47,612 bases of DNA, from contig CATOJY010000026.1 of assembly GCA_951800685.1 (NCBI GenBank), forward strand, positions 1-47,612. The letters run 5' to 3'. The notes beneath the pieces were generated by a model, which worked only from the letters and a program-made list of their open reading frames with translations, ran no database searches and had not been told where the DNA came from. The translations under genes were made by a program, and so were the position numbers. Shown piece after piece: positions 24,839-31,178 of the stretch. This DNA comes from an uncultured Lachnospiraceae bacterium (GTDB lineage: Bacteria; Bacillota; Clostridia; Lachnospirales; Lachnospiraceae). How positions within the stretch are numbered: position 1 is the first letter of the stretch; the number at the start of each line of letters is the position of its first letter.

Positions 24839-25741
24839 ATGAGTGTGACAAAGCGTAGAAAAAGGCAAAAGGGCGGCTTGCGGGCACATAAGGATATGCG
24901 GGCATTTCTGGTGTTTTTGGCGCCGAGTCTTGCGGGGGTGGCGGTGTTTGTGCTGATGCCGTTTCTGGATGTGTTTGGCCGGTCTTTCAAGACGGTGGTG
25001 ACGGGGCAGTTTGTCTGGTTCGAAAATTATAAGACCATCTTTGCAAACCAGGCATTCCAACTGGCGGTGAAGAATACATTCCGGTTTACACTGGTCTGTA
25101 TTCCGCTGCTGGTGGTGATCGGGCTGATGATCGCCATGTCCGTCAGTAAGCTAAAGAGTATGGGGACGATCAAATCGTTGTATCTGTTTCCGCTGGCAAT
25201 GCCTACGGCCACCATTGTGATCGTGTGGAAAATGGTCTTCTATAAACAGGGATTCTTAAACCTGTTCCTGACGAAGCTGGGAGCATGGACAGGGCTGTGG
25301 GGTGAGTTCCATACGGATTACCTGGGGACGAGGGCGGCCTTCTGGGTGCTGGTTTTCAGTTATATCTGGAAAAATACAGGCTATACGGTAGTGCTCTGGC
25401 TGGCGGGGATTCTGGGGATTCCCAATGAATATCTGGAGGCGGCCAGAGTGGATGGGGCCACGCAGCGGCAGTGCTTCTATCGGATCATTCTGCCGAATCT
25501 GAAAGGGAGTCTCTACACTATCGTAATCCTCTCTTTCCTGAATTCTTTTAAGATTTACCGGGAGGCTTATCTGGTGGCGGGTGCTTACCCACAGCAGGAT
25601 ATGTATCTGCTGCAGCATCTTTTTAACAACTGGTTCGTCAATCTGGATTTCGATAAGATGGCGGCGGCAGCAGTCTGTGTGGGCGGATTTTTGTTTGTGG
25701 TGATCATGCTGCTGCAAAGAATGTGGGACAGCAGGACATGA
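24839..25741 (+). CDS. Carbohydrate ABC permease, MalF/UgpA type
   Basis: First membrane subunit of a CUT1-type importer, 300 residues with six hydrophobic segments. The inner-membrane permease signature (EAA loop) is EYLEAARVDGATQRQCFYRIILPNLKG (about 199-225). The start LRAHKDMRAFLVFLAPSLAGVAVFVLMPF is typical of the family. The upstream gap from the binding-protein gene is 223 bp and shows no gene. GGAGGAG lies about 11 bp before the ATG. No ATPase gene is nearby, so a shared MsmX-type ATPase from elsewhere is likely. Confidence 0.93.
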   Translation: MSVTKRRKRQKGGLRAHKDMRAFLVFLAPSLAGVAVFVLMPFLDVFGRSFKTVVTGQFVWFENYKTIFANQAFQLAVKNTFRFTLVCIPLLVVIGLMIAMSVSKLKSMGTIKSLYLFPLAMPTATIVIVWKMVFYKQGFLNLFLTKLGAWTGLWGEFHTDYLGTRAAFWVLVFSYIWKNTGYTVVLWLAGILGIPNEYLEAARVDGATQRQCFYRIILPNLKGSLYTIVILSFLNSFKIYREAYLVAGAYPQQDMYLLQHLFNNWFVNLDFDKMAAAAVCVGGFLFVVIMLLQRMWDSRT

Positions 25742-26095
25742 TGAGGATGGTTTCTGTGACAGTTCACAGAACAAGGCCGGGCGCGTCCGGCTTAACTAAC
25801 TGACATTGATTCACAGACGAAATGTGCATAAACGACAGGTTTAGGATTTGATACAGTAAAATAGGAGCGCATTTGTACCTTGCCGCAAACGGCAGTAGAA
25901 CATATTGTTATGATTTATGGTGTCCTGCGCTCTGCTGCAGGGTATCCGGACGGTAACTTTACGGTTTCAGACATTCAGTCCTTCGCCGAAGGCGGCTTTT
26001 AATGGGCTGGATGTGTTACAGGTTGTGGCCGGTTGGGCCGTGAACTGTAACAACATAGTGGATATAGGAAACAGATCAGATTGTAACAGAAAAGG
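25742..26095 (+). other. Structured intercistronic region between the two permease genes
   Basis: No gene is seen. Several stems are: TTCTGTG/CACAGAA (25753-25772), GCCGG/CCGGC just after it, TGCCG/CGGCA (25881-25894), GAGCGCA (25865-25871) with TGCGCTC (25926-25932), CCTTC/GAAGG (25980-25992) and TGTTACAG (26014-26021) with CTGTAACA (26045-26052), the last extended by ATG/CAT around one bulge. A gap of 354 bp between MalF- and MalG-type genes is unusual. Confidence 0.5.
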
Positions 26096-26986
26096 ATGTG
26101 GCAAAGAGATATGGATTTTAGAAAATTGGGAGCAGGAGGGAAGGACCTCAGGCGGGGGATTACGATTTGTCTGTTGTTTGTGCCGACGCTGCTTGTCTGT
26201 CTGCCGATCATACTGCTGGTGACAGGATCAGTGATGGGGAATGGAGAACTGCGGCAGTATTTGGCGCCGGTGTTTTCGGATGCGCTTACCTATATCAGCT
26301 GGAAGCTGGTGCCGGATTATCCTACCTTTGAAAGCTACGGAAAATTGCTTTTTATGACGCCGCAGTTTTTTGTGCTGTTCTGGAATTCCATGAAAATGGT
26401 AGGCTGTATCCTGCTTGGGCAGTTGGTGATCGGGGTGCCGGCGGCGTGGGCGTTTGCGGTTTATGAGGTGCGGGGGAGCAGAGCGTTGTTTGCCCTTTAT
26501 GTGGTGTTGATGCTTCTGCCTTTTCAGGTGACTATGCTGTCCAGTTATCTGGTTTTAAACCGGCTGGGGATGCTGGACACGCAGGCAGCGGTGATCCTGC
26601 CGGCGGTGTTTTCCACGTTTCCGGTGTTCCTGACCTATGGCGGATTCCGTTGCATTCCTGTGCAGCTGTTCGAGGCGGCGCGGATCGACGGTGCAGGGGA
26701 GTTGCGCATCTTCTGGAAGCTGGGGCTGCCGCTGGGCAAAAGCGGCCTGTTGTCGGCAATGGTGCTGGGCTTTCTGGAGTACTGGAACATGATGGAACAG
26801 CCGATGGCATTTCTGGAAAACAAGGCGTTGTGGCCGCTGTCTCTGTATCTGCCGGAGATTACCTGGGCGCAGGCGGGATATGCCTTTACGGCATCCATCA
26901 TTACACTGATCCCGGCGGTATTCGTGTTTGTCTGGGGCCAGGATTATCTGGAGCAGGGGATTATTTTTTCCGGTTTGAAAGAATAG
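26096..26986 (+). CDS. Carbohydrate ABC permease, MalG/UgpE type
   Basis: Second membrane subunit of the importer, 296 residues, six hydrophobic segments. The EAA loop is QLFEAARIDGAGELRIFWKLGLPLGKS (about 193-219), and LPFQVTMLSSYLVLNRLGMLDT is the conserved helix-3/4 region. The protein extends to an unusually polar N-terminus (KLGAGGKDLRRG). ATG at 26096 has GG directly before it and no clear spacing; ATG at 26111 with AAAGAG is an alternative. It is separated from the first permease by a structured 354-bp gap. Confidence 0.92.
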   Translation: MWQRDMDFRKLGAGGKDLRRGITICLLFVPTLLVCLPIILLVTGSVMGNGELRQYLAPVFSDALTYISWKLVPDYPTFESYGKLLFMTPQFFVLFWNSMKMVGCILLGQLVIGVPAAWAFAVYEVRGSRALFALYVVLMLLPFQVTMLSSYLVLNRLGMLDTQAAVILPAVFSTFPVFLTYGGFRCIPVQLFEAARIDGAGELRIFWKLGLPLGKSGLLSAMVLGFLEYWNMMEQPMAFLENKALWPLSLYLPEITWAQAGYAFTASIITLIPAVFVFVWGQDYLEQGIIFSGLKE

Positions 26987-27090
26987 AAAGAGAAAAGACA
27001 GCCTGACGGGAGGCACGGTGTTACGGAATGACGGCCCCTTCCTGGAGGACAAAATATAGCGATAAATGACAGAACAAGGAGGAGATAACG

Positions 27091-28440
27091 TTGGAGGATA
27101 AGAGGAAGAAAAAAATCGTGACGGGTTTCATGGTATTTCTGGCGGCTATGTGGCTGTGCACTGTGATCTCGAAAAGCATTTATGCGTCAAGGCTTCCGAT
27201 TGTTTCGACGGAATCGATTGAGAGTAAATATGTAGAGCATGTCGTGAAAGTGGATGGTATCGTGGTGGCGGGAGAGAAGAATCCGGTCACGACTCTTAGT
27301 GGACTACGGGTGGAGAAGCTTATGGTGCAGACAGGCGACCGGGTGGAAGAAGGAGAGACACTTTTTACTGTGGATATGGAAGATCTGGATTCTATTATGG
27401 AAGAAAAACAGACATCGATTGCTAAGATAGAGACACAGATTGATACGATCCTGGCAAATCAGGAGCTGGAAGAACAGAAGAGAGCGTTGGAAGAGCAGCG
27501 TGCCAGAGAAGATTATGATGAACTGGCACGGCATGAGGATACACTTGTAGGCAGAGCGGCGGAAGAATACAGCCAGATTAAAGATGAGATAGGAGAACAG
27601 CGGGAAGGAGCATTTACCGAAGATGGTGAGTATATCAGCGGATCGGTAGATGAGGCGATGGAGGATGCATTGCAGAAAGCCGCTTATGCGGAGGCGGATG
27701 CCAAGTGGCAGCGGGATGCGGCAGTGAAAGAAGCGGGGAGAAAGGTGGAGGATATTCTTGCCCCAGAGAAGGAAGATGCTACCTTGGAGTTGAACCGGTT
27801 AGAACTTTCAGAGTTGCGGGCTGATCTTGCGCTGTATCAGGAGATCAAGAAAGAAAATGGAGAGATTAAGGCGAATCGCGCGGCTATGGTCACAGATATT
27901 TTTGTCACTACAGGAGGCAGAACGTCAGACTCGGCGGTCATGCTGCTGGCAGATGATTCTGTGGCTTGTCAATTTAAAACGACACTTACACAGGAGCAAA
28001 AGAAATATGTTGGCCTGAATGATACAGTATCGTTGAAGCTGGACGGAAGCAGCAAAGAAAAGGAAGCGACGATTGATTATCTTGCCGAGAGTGTCTCAGC
28101 GCCAGGCAGTTATGAAGTCTATATTAACCTGCCGGAGGGGACAGGGATACCTGGGATGTCAGGCACAATGAGCCATACGGAATCGGGAGAGAAGCAGTCC
28201 TGCTGTGTAACGCCTGCCGCGGTGACGACGGTGGAAGGGCGCAGCCATGTGTATGTGGTCAGGGAACGGGAGGGTATTCTGGGTATGGAATACTACGCGG
28301 AGCAGGTCAGCGTGCGGATCGCAGATCAGAACGACTATTTTGTGGCGCTGGAACATGCACCGCTTGATAAGGAGGACAGGATCATCATATCTTCCACGAA
28401 GGCGCTGGAAAATGGGGAGATCGTCAGATTATCAGAATAG
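27091..28440 (+). CDS. HlyD/MacA-type adaptor protein in an importer cluster
   Basis: Membrane-fusion-type adaptor, 449 residues: one N-terminal transmembrane helix (about 7-25), a lipoyl-like half (LMVQTGDRVEEGETLFTVDMEDL, about 75-97), a coiled coil rich in Glu/Gln/Arg (about 97-260), then a beta-barrel part with ACQFKTTLTQEQKKYVGLNDTVSLKL. The start is TTG at 27091, fixed by AAGGAGG at 27076-27082. Adaptors normally work with an exporter ATPase/permease, yet the genes before it are importer permeases and the gene after it is a 10-codon stub. It is related in architecture to the adaptor at 2800, but has a shorter coiled coil. Confidence 0.9.
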   Translation: MEDKRKKKIVTGFMVFLAAMWLCTVISKSIYASRLPIVSTESIESKYVEHVVKVDGIVVAGEKNPVTTLSGLRVEKLMVQTGDRVEEGETLFTVDMEDLDSIMEEKQTSIAKIETQIDTILANQELEEQKRALEEQRAREDYDELARHEDTLVGRAAEEYSQIKDEIGEQREGAFTEDGEYISGSVDEAMEDALQKAAYAEADAKWQRDAAVKEAGRKVEDILAPEKEDATLELNRLELSELRADLALYQEIKKENGEIKANRAAMVTDIFVTTGGRTSDSAVMLLADDSVACQFKTTLTQEQKKYVGLNDTVSLKLDGSSKEKEATIDYLAESVSAPGSYEVYINLPEGTGIPGMSGTMSHTESGEKQSCCVTPAAVTTVEGRSHVYVVREREGILGMEYYAEQVSVRIADQNDYFVALEHAPLDKEDRIIISSTKALENGEIVRLSE

Positions 28441-28491
28441 AGCTTATGAGAGCCGATCGAAAAACCCCGGATAATTAGGAGGAAGCTTCTG

Positions 28492-28524
28492 ATGTTTACG
28501 GTGATAAGGAAGTATAGAAACTAA
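28492..28524 (+). pseudogene. Ten-codon stub with a strong ribosome site, possible remnant of a lost permease gene
   Basis: AGGAGG (28477-28482) precedes ATG at 28492, which reads MFTVIRKYRN and then TAA. A strong ribosome site directly after an adaptor gene is where an exporter permease or ATPase would start, so this looks like the start of a gene whose body was deleted. It could also be a short leader peptide. Confidence 0.35.
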
Positions 28525-28555
28525 CTTATCATTAACGCTGACAAACAGGGTACGA

Positions 28556-28600
28556 AAAGCAGAGAATACATCACTCAATCAGGGATCAATTCTCTGCTTT
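28556..28600. terminator. 12-bp perfect inverted repeat, bidirectional terminator candidate
   Basis: AAAGCAGAGAAT (28556-28567) and ATTCTCTGCTTT (28589-28600) match perfectly around a 21-nt loop, with A- and T-tracts on the outside. Confidence 0.6.
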
Positions 28601-28690
28601 GGGACGGGCCCTGGATCCGAAGTCCGGCACCCGCCCCTTAAGTGAGACTATGAAAAAAGTCTGTAAATACAGATCTTCTGTGATAGTGAT
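28601..28690. other. Hairpin series, possible non-coding RNA
   Basis: GGGACGGG (28601-28608) pairs with CCCGCCCC (28630-28637, one mismatch), then AGACT/AGTCT (28645-28662) and CTGT/ACAG (28661-28672). Together with the flanking terminators this makes a roughly 170-nt structured unit in a gap with no convincing gene (28525-28878). I do not recognise an RNA family. From 28729 to 28878 I see nothing else. Confidence 0.4.
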
Positions 28691-28728
28691 GGGCGAAAGG
28701 CTTGAGAATAAGCTTTTCGCCCTTGCTT
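28691..28728 (+). terminator. Strong rho-independent terminator
   Basis: GGGCGAAAGGCTT (28691-28703) pairs with AAGCTTTTCGCCC (28710-28722, one wobble) over a 6-nt loop, followed by TTGCTTT. Confidence 0.8.
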
Positions 28729-28878
28729 TATGGATAGCAGTTACAGCCAGGGATGCGAAGCACAGCCGGCGTCACCCCTGAACGAATTTTTCCCTGGGTT
28801 ATAGCGTTTCTTCGATTTACCAACGCATCAATAGCACTTTGATAATCATCATTTGCAATTTAGGAAACATTTATATTT

Positions 28879-30039
28879 TTATTTTGAAATCGGTATCTCT
28901 AGTGTCTCAACATTTTCATTTTCATACGATGTCAAAACGATTAGTGCAGCCATCTCATCAATATTAAGAACCCGGGCAAAACCTGCTATTTGATACGCAT
29001 TTGACTTGCTGCTGTCTGTATATCCCAATCTGCCGGGATTCGTTAAGTAGGGAATTCTTGTTCCGTCTTTTAATACAACGCCCTTGACTTCGGGAATGCC
29101 AAGATCATCATCCTTTTCTGCCGGAGCCGCACTGACAGAATAATTCACTTTGATGGAAATCGGTGAGATATTGATATCCTCCATTGTGAAACCCGTTCCT
29201 TCCACTTTCTGTCCTACCCTTATATTTTGAGTCGAACTGACAGCGGAAAGGTTTATTTCAAAATTCCAGTTCCCATCCACTGCAGATGTAAACGCTCCTT
29301 TTGAGAATGTTCCCAAATTTTTGAATTCAACATGCAGTGTCTTGCCGAGAAATGAATCGTTCTTGTCCACAACACTTGCCTGAATCATGTATTCCATATT
29401 TCCATTATCATCAGTATAATGAGAGATAATACTTCCATCTTCATAATTTTCTATGGGTGTTCCATCTTCATATACCGGTTTACCGTTTTCATCAAGGATA
29501 ATTCCATCATACATGGTTCCGTTCATATTAACCCATGCGCTTTCATCCTCAGGATTATCTCCCTGGTACACATTTACCATATCAAATCCCGGCTCCATCC
29601 TATCCGCTACGCTATAACCAGAAATACGAAATGCCATATATACAAATCTCTCATCCACAATAACGGTATCCGGCTCTATTGTAACACCGTTATTTGTTAC
29701 GGCAAGTGACGGACGATCCGGCTCTTCACTGTACACCTTTGCTATATTCTTTTCTGTAAGCACTCGCTGCTGTTCATCGGATGCCTGAATATTTCCGTTC
29801 ATGCCTCTCCCCCAATAATGATGAATTGCGGCAGCGGCGCTTATACTGCTAACGGCTAATATGCAGACACCTGCGATAGCGGCAGCCTGCGTTTTAAACA
29901 TTTTTTTACTTCTGGTATGTGTTTTTTTCATACAAACGGTATCCTCCTGCTTAATCATTGCAAAGGCCTGATTTGTTTTTTTCAACACAATTTCCGATAA
30001 CTCTATTTCTTCAGAAAGTATAGTTTTTTTATTTGCCAT
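28879..30039 (-). CDS. DUF4179 membrane protein, probable anti-sigma factor
   Basis: A 386-residue protein: cytoplasmic N-terminus (1-50), one transmembrane helix (AAAIAGVCILAVSSISAAAAI, about 52-72), and a large outside domain with the DUF4179 pattern beginning near NNGVTIEPDTVIVDERFVYMAFRI. Such proteins are usually paired with an ECF sigma gene, which here ends 11 bp upstream. AGGAGG lies before the ATG. This is the second such pair in the window; the first (10188-11860) is only distantly similar. It is more AT-rich than that pair. Confidence 0.85.
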   Translation of the reverse strand: MANKKTILSEEIELSEIVLKKTNQAFAMIKQEDTVCMKKTHTRSKKMFKTQAAAIAGVCILAVSSISAAAAIHHYWGRGMNGNIQASDEQQRVLTEKNIAKVYSEEPDRPSLAVTNNGVTIEPDTVIVDERFVYMAFRISGYSVADRMEPGFDMVNVYQGDNPEDESAWVNMNGTMYDGIILDENGKPVYEDGTPIENYEDGSIISHYTDDNGNMEYMIQASVVDKNDSFLGKTLHVEFKNLGTFSKGAFTSAVDGNWNFEINLSAVSSTQNIRVGQKVEGTGFTMEDINISPISIKVNYSVSAAPAEKDDDLGIPEVKGVVLKDGTRIPYLTNPGRLGYTDSSKSNAYQIAGFARVLNIDEMAALIVLTSYENENVETLEIPISK

Positions 30040-30049
30040 TTGTATCCTC

Positions 30050-30556
30050 CTAACAATCGCGATAATACTTTTCCACTTGTTTTCTTCCTCTTGAAATCCT
30101 CGTCTTGATGGTATTTAATGGTAATGACAGCATTTCAGCGATTTCTCTCATCTTGAATCCCTGACTGTAGTACAATTCCATAGGCAGTCGATAACGTTCG
30201 TCTATAGAAGCATATGCCTCCTTCAATTCAAGATTATACTCATCACATTTTGACGGTTCCTCATAAGATTCTATATTCTTGTAAGCTGTATTATCTCTTA
30301 TGATATCATAGCAATGGTTTATAAGTATTCTTGTCATCCATGTCTTAAAGAACTCCGGTTTCTTAAGTGTATATAACTTTTCCCAACAAGTGAGAATTGT
30401 ATCCTGAAGAGCATCTGCAGCATCTTCTTCATTCATTAGAATTGCAATGGCAGTTCTATACATATCCTTCATATATAACTGCATGAGTTCAGTAAATGCG
30501 TCTTTATCATGCCTCTGCGCCTTCTTTACATAAAACTTTGTTTCAATGCTTTTCAT
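30050..30556 (-). CDS. ECF-family RNA polymerase sigma factor (second pair)
   Basis: A 168-residue sigma factor: region 2 with AFTELMQLYMKDMYRTAIAILMNEEDAADALQDTILTCWEKL (about 18-60), KTWMTRILINHCYDIIR, then region 4 with DERYRLPMELYYSQGFKMREIAEMLSLPLNTIKTRISRGRKQVEKYY (about 118-164). The start is the ATG at 30556 after TAGGAGA; the frame runs open upstream to 30724, but that part is Lys/Arg-rich, lacks sigma features and has no ribosome site. A 14-bp inverted repeat lies about 25-60 bp upstream. Confidence 0.93.
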   Translation of the reverse strand: MKSIETKFYVKKAQRHDKDAFTELMQLYMKDMYRTAIAILMNEEDAADALQDTILTCWEKLYTLKKPEFFKTWMTRILINHCYDIIRDNTAYKNIESYEEPSKCDEYNLELKEAYASIDERYRLPMELYYSQGFKMREIAEMLSLPLNTIKTRISRGRKQVEKYYRDC

Positions 30557-30578
30557 TAACTTTCTCCTACGCGCGTAT

Positions 30579-30619
30579 GATTGTAAAACAAACAAGCGTT
30601 TTTCATTTGTTTTACGATC
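30579..30619. promoter_or_regulatory. 14-bp inverted repeat upstream of the second ECF sigma gene
   Basis: GATTGTAAAACAAA (30579-30592) pairs with TTTGTTTTACGATC (30606-30619), one wobble, 13-nt spacer. It is an operator or leader-hairpin candidate; the GTAAAAC arm could also include an ECF-type -35. Confidence 0.45.
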
Positions 30620-30726
30620 ATTAGACGTCAGATATTGTCTTTTGGTTTCAAAATATTTATTCTTCTTTTTTGTCCTAAATTTCCTCCAATTTATATATCG
30701 GAACCACACAATTCTATCTAGCATTT

Positions 30727-30915
30727 TCAGATTTTGCGCTCATTCATTATTGAGTGTTTGGCGGTACATAAATAGATGAATAAGGAGTTTGGATTCCGTT
30801 CAATCGTGCGTCCCAAAAAGCTTGCGCACAACATAGACAGCTTATGTAGAAGGGCATACTGTTCACTTCCCTTTGTCCGGTACAACATCCGTTATTCCAT
30901 CTCCGTAAATTCCAT
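30727..30915 (-). pseudogene. Small gene broken by an in-frame TAA at codon 8
   Basis: A strong AAGGAGGGG ribosome site precedes ATG at 30915. The frame reads MEFTEME, stop, then RMLYRTKGSEQYALLHKLSM and continues open to TGA at 30727-30729 (63 codons in all). The residues after the stop look protein-like, and one base change (TAA from CAA) would restore a 62-residue protein. I do not recognise the family with confidence. Two terminators and a hairpin leader precede it on the same strand. Confidence 0.5.
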
Positions 30916-30941
30916 AAGAGCCCCTCCTTATTTATTCCGTC

Positions 30942-31125
30942 AAAAAAGCCACAACATTGCACCGTGGCGAAAGAGTGGCAACAAAAAAGCCTGACCGTAA
31001 AAGTATTGTTTACTATCAGGCAATTATAATTGGAATACGAAATGCAGTGCCATCCCGGTTCATTTTTCGGTTAACTCACATGCCTGCTTTTGCAGGCATG
31101 CGATCTATTGTGCCTCTTCCGAGGC
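30942..31125 (-). ncRNA. Hairpin-rich leader with two tandem terminators (attenuator-like)
   Basis: Read on the minus strand: GCCTC-GGAA-GAGGC (31125-31112, GNRA-type loop), CATGCCTGC-AAAA-GCAGGCATG (31100-31079), then terminator 1 (GCCTGA/TCAGGC, 31021-30989, followed by TTTTTT) and terminator 2 (GCCAC/GTGGC, 30968-30948, followed by TTTTTT), then the ribosome site of the broken small gene. Two terminators between perfect hairpins and a start codon are the layout of a riboswitch or attenuator. I cannot assign it to a known class. Confidence 0.5.
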
Positions 31126-31142
31126 TTGACATTTATACAAAT

Positions 31143-31174
31143 AAAACCCGCAAACCTTGATTTCCCAGGGTTTT
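31143..31174 (-). terminator. Terminator of the helicase-fusion gene
   Basis: On the minus strand AAAACCC (31174-31168) pairs with GGGTTTT (31149-31143), followed by ATTTGT. Confidence 0.55.
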
Positions 31175-31178
31175 GCAC

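Noticed and set aside
28530..28728. 6S RNA or another known riboswitch class
   Set aside because: Length and terminator would fit, but I could not form the long closing stem with central bubble or any known ligand-binding core, so no family is named.
28599..28781. 60-residue frame in the gap after the adaptor
   Set aside because: It runs through the terminator stem at 28691-28722 and other hairpins, so it is more likely structured RNA.
30957..31160. 67-residue plus-strand frame
   Set aside because: It crosses the terminator and the hairpins of the minus-strand leader; the peptide follows palindromic DNA.
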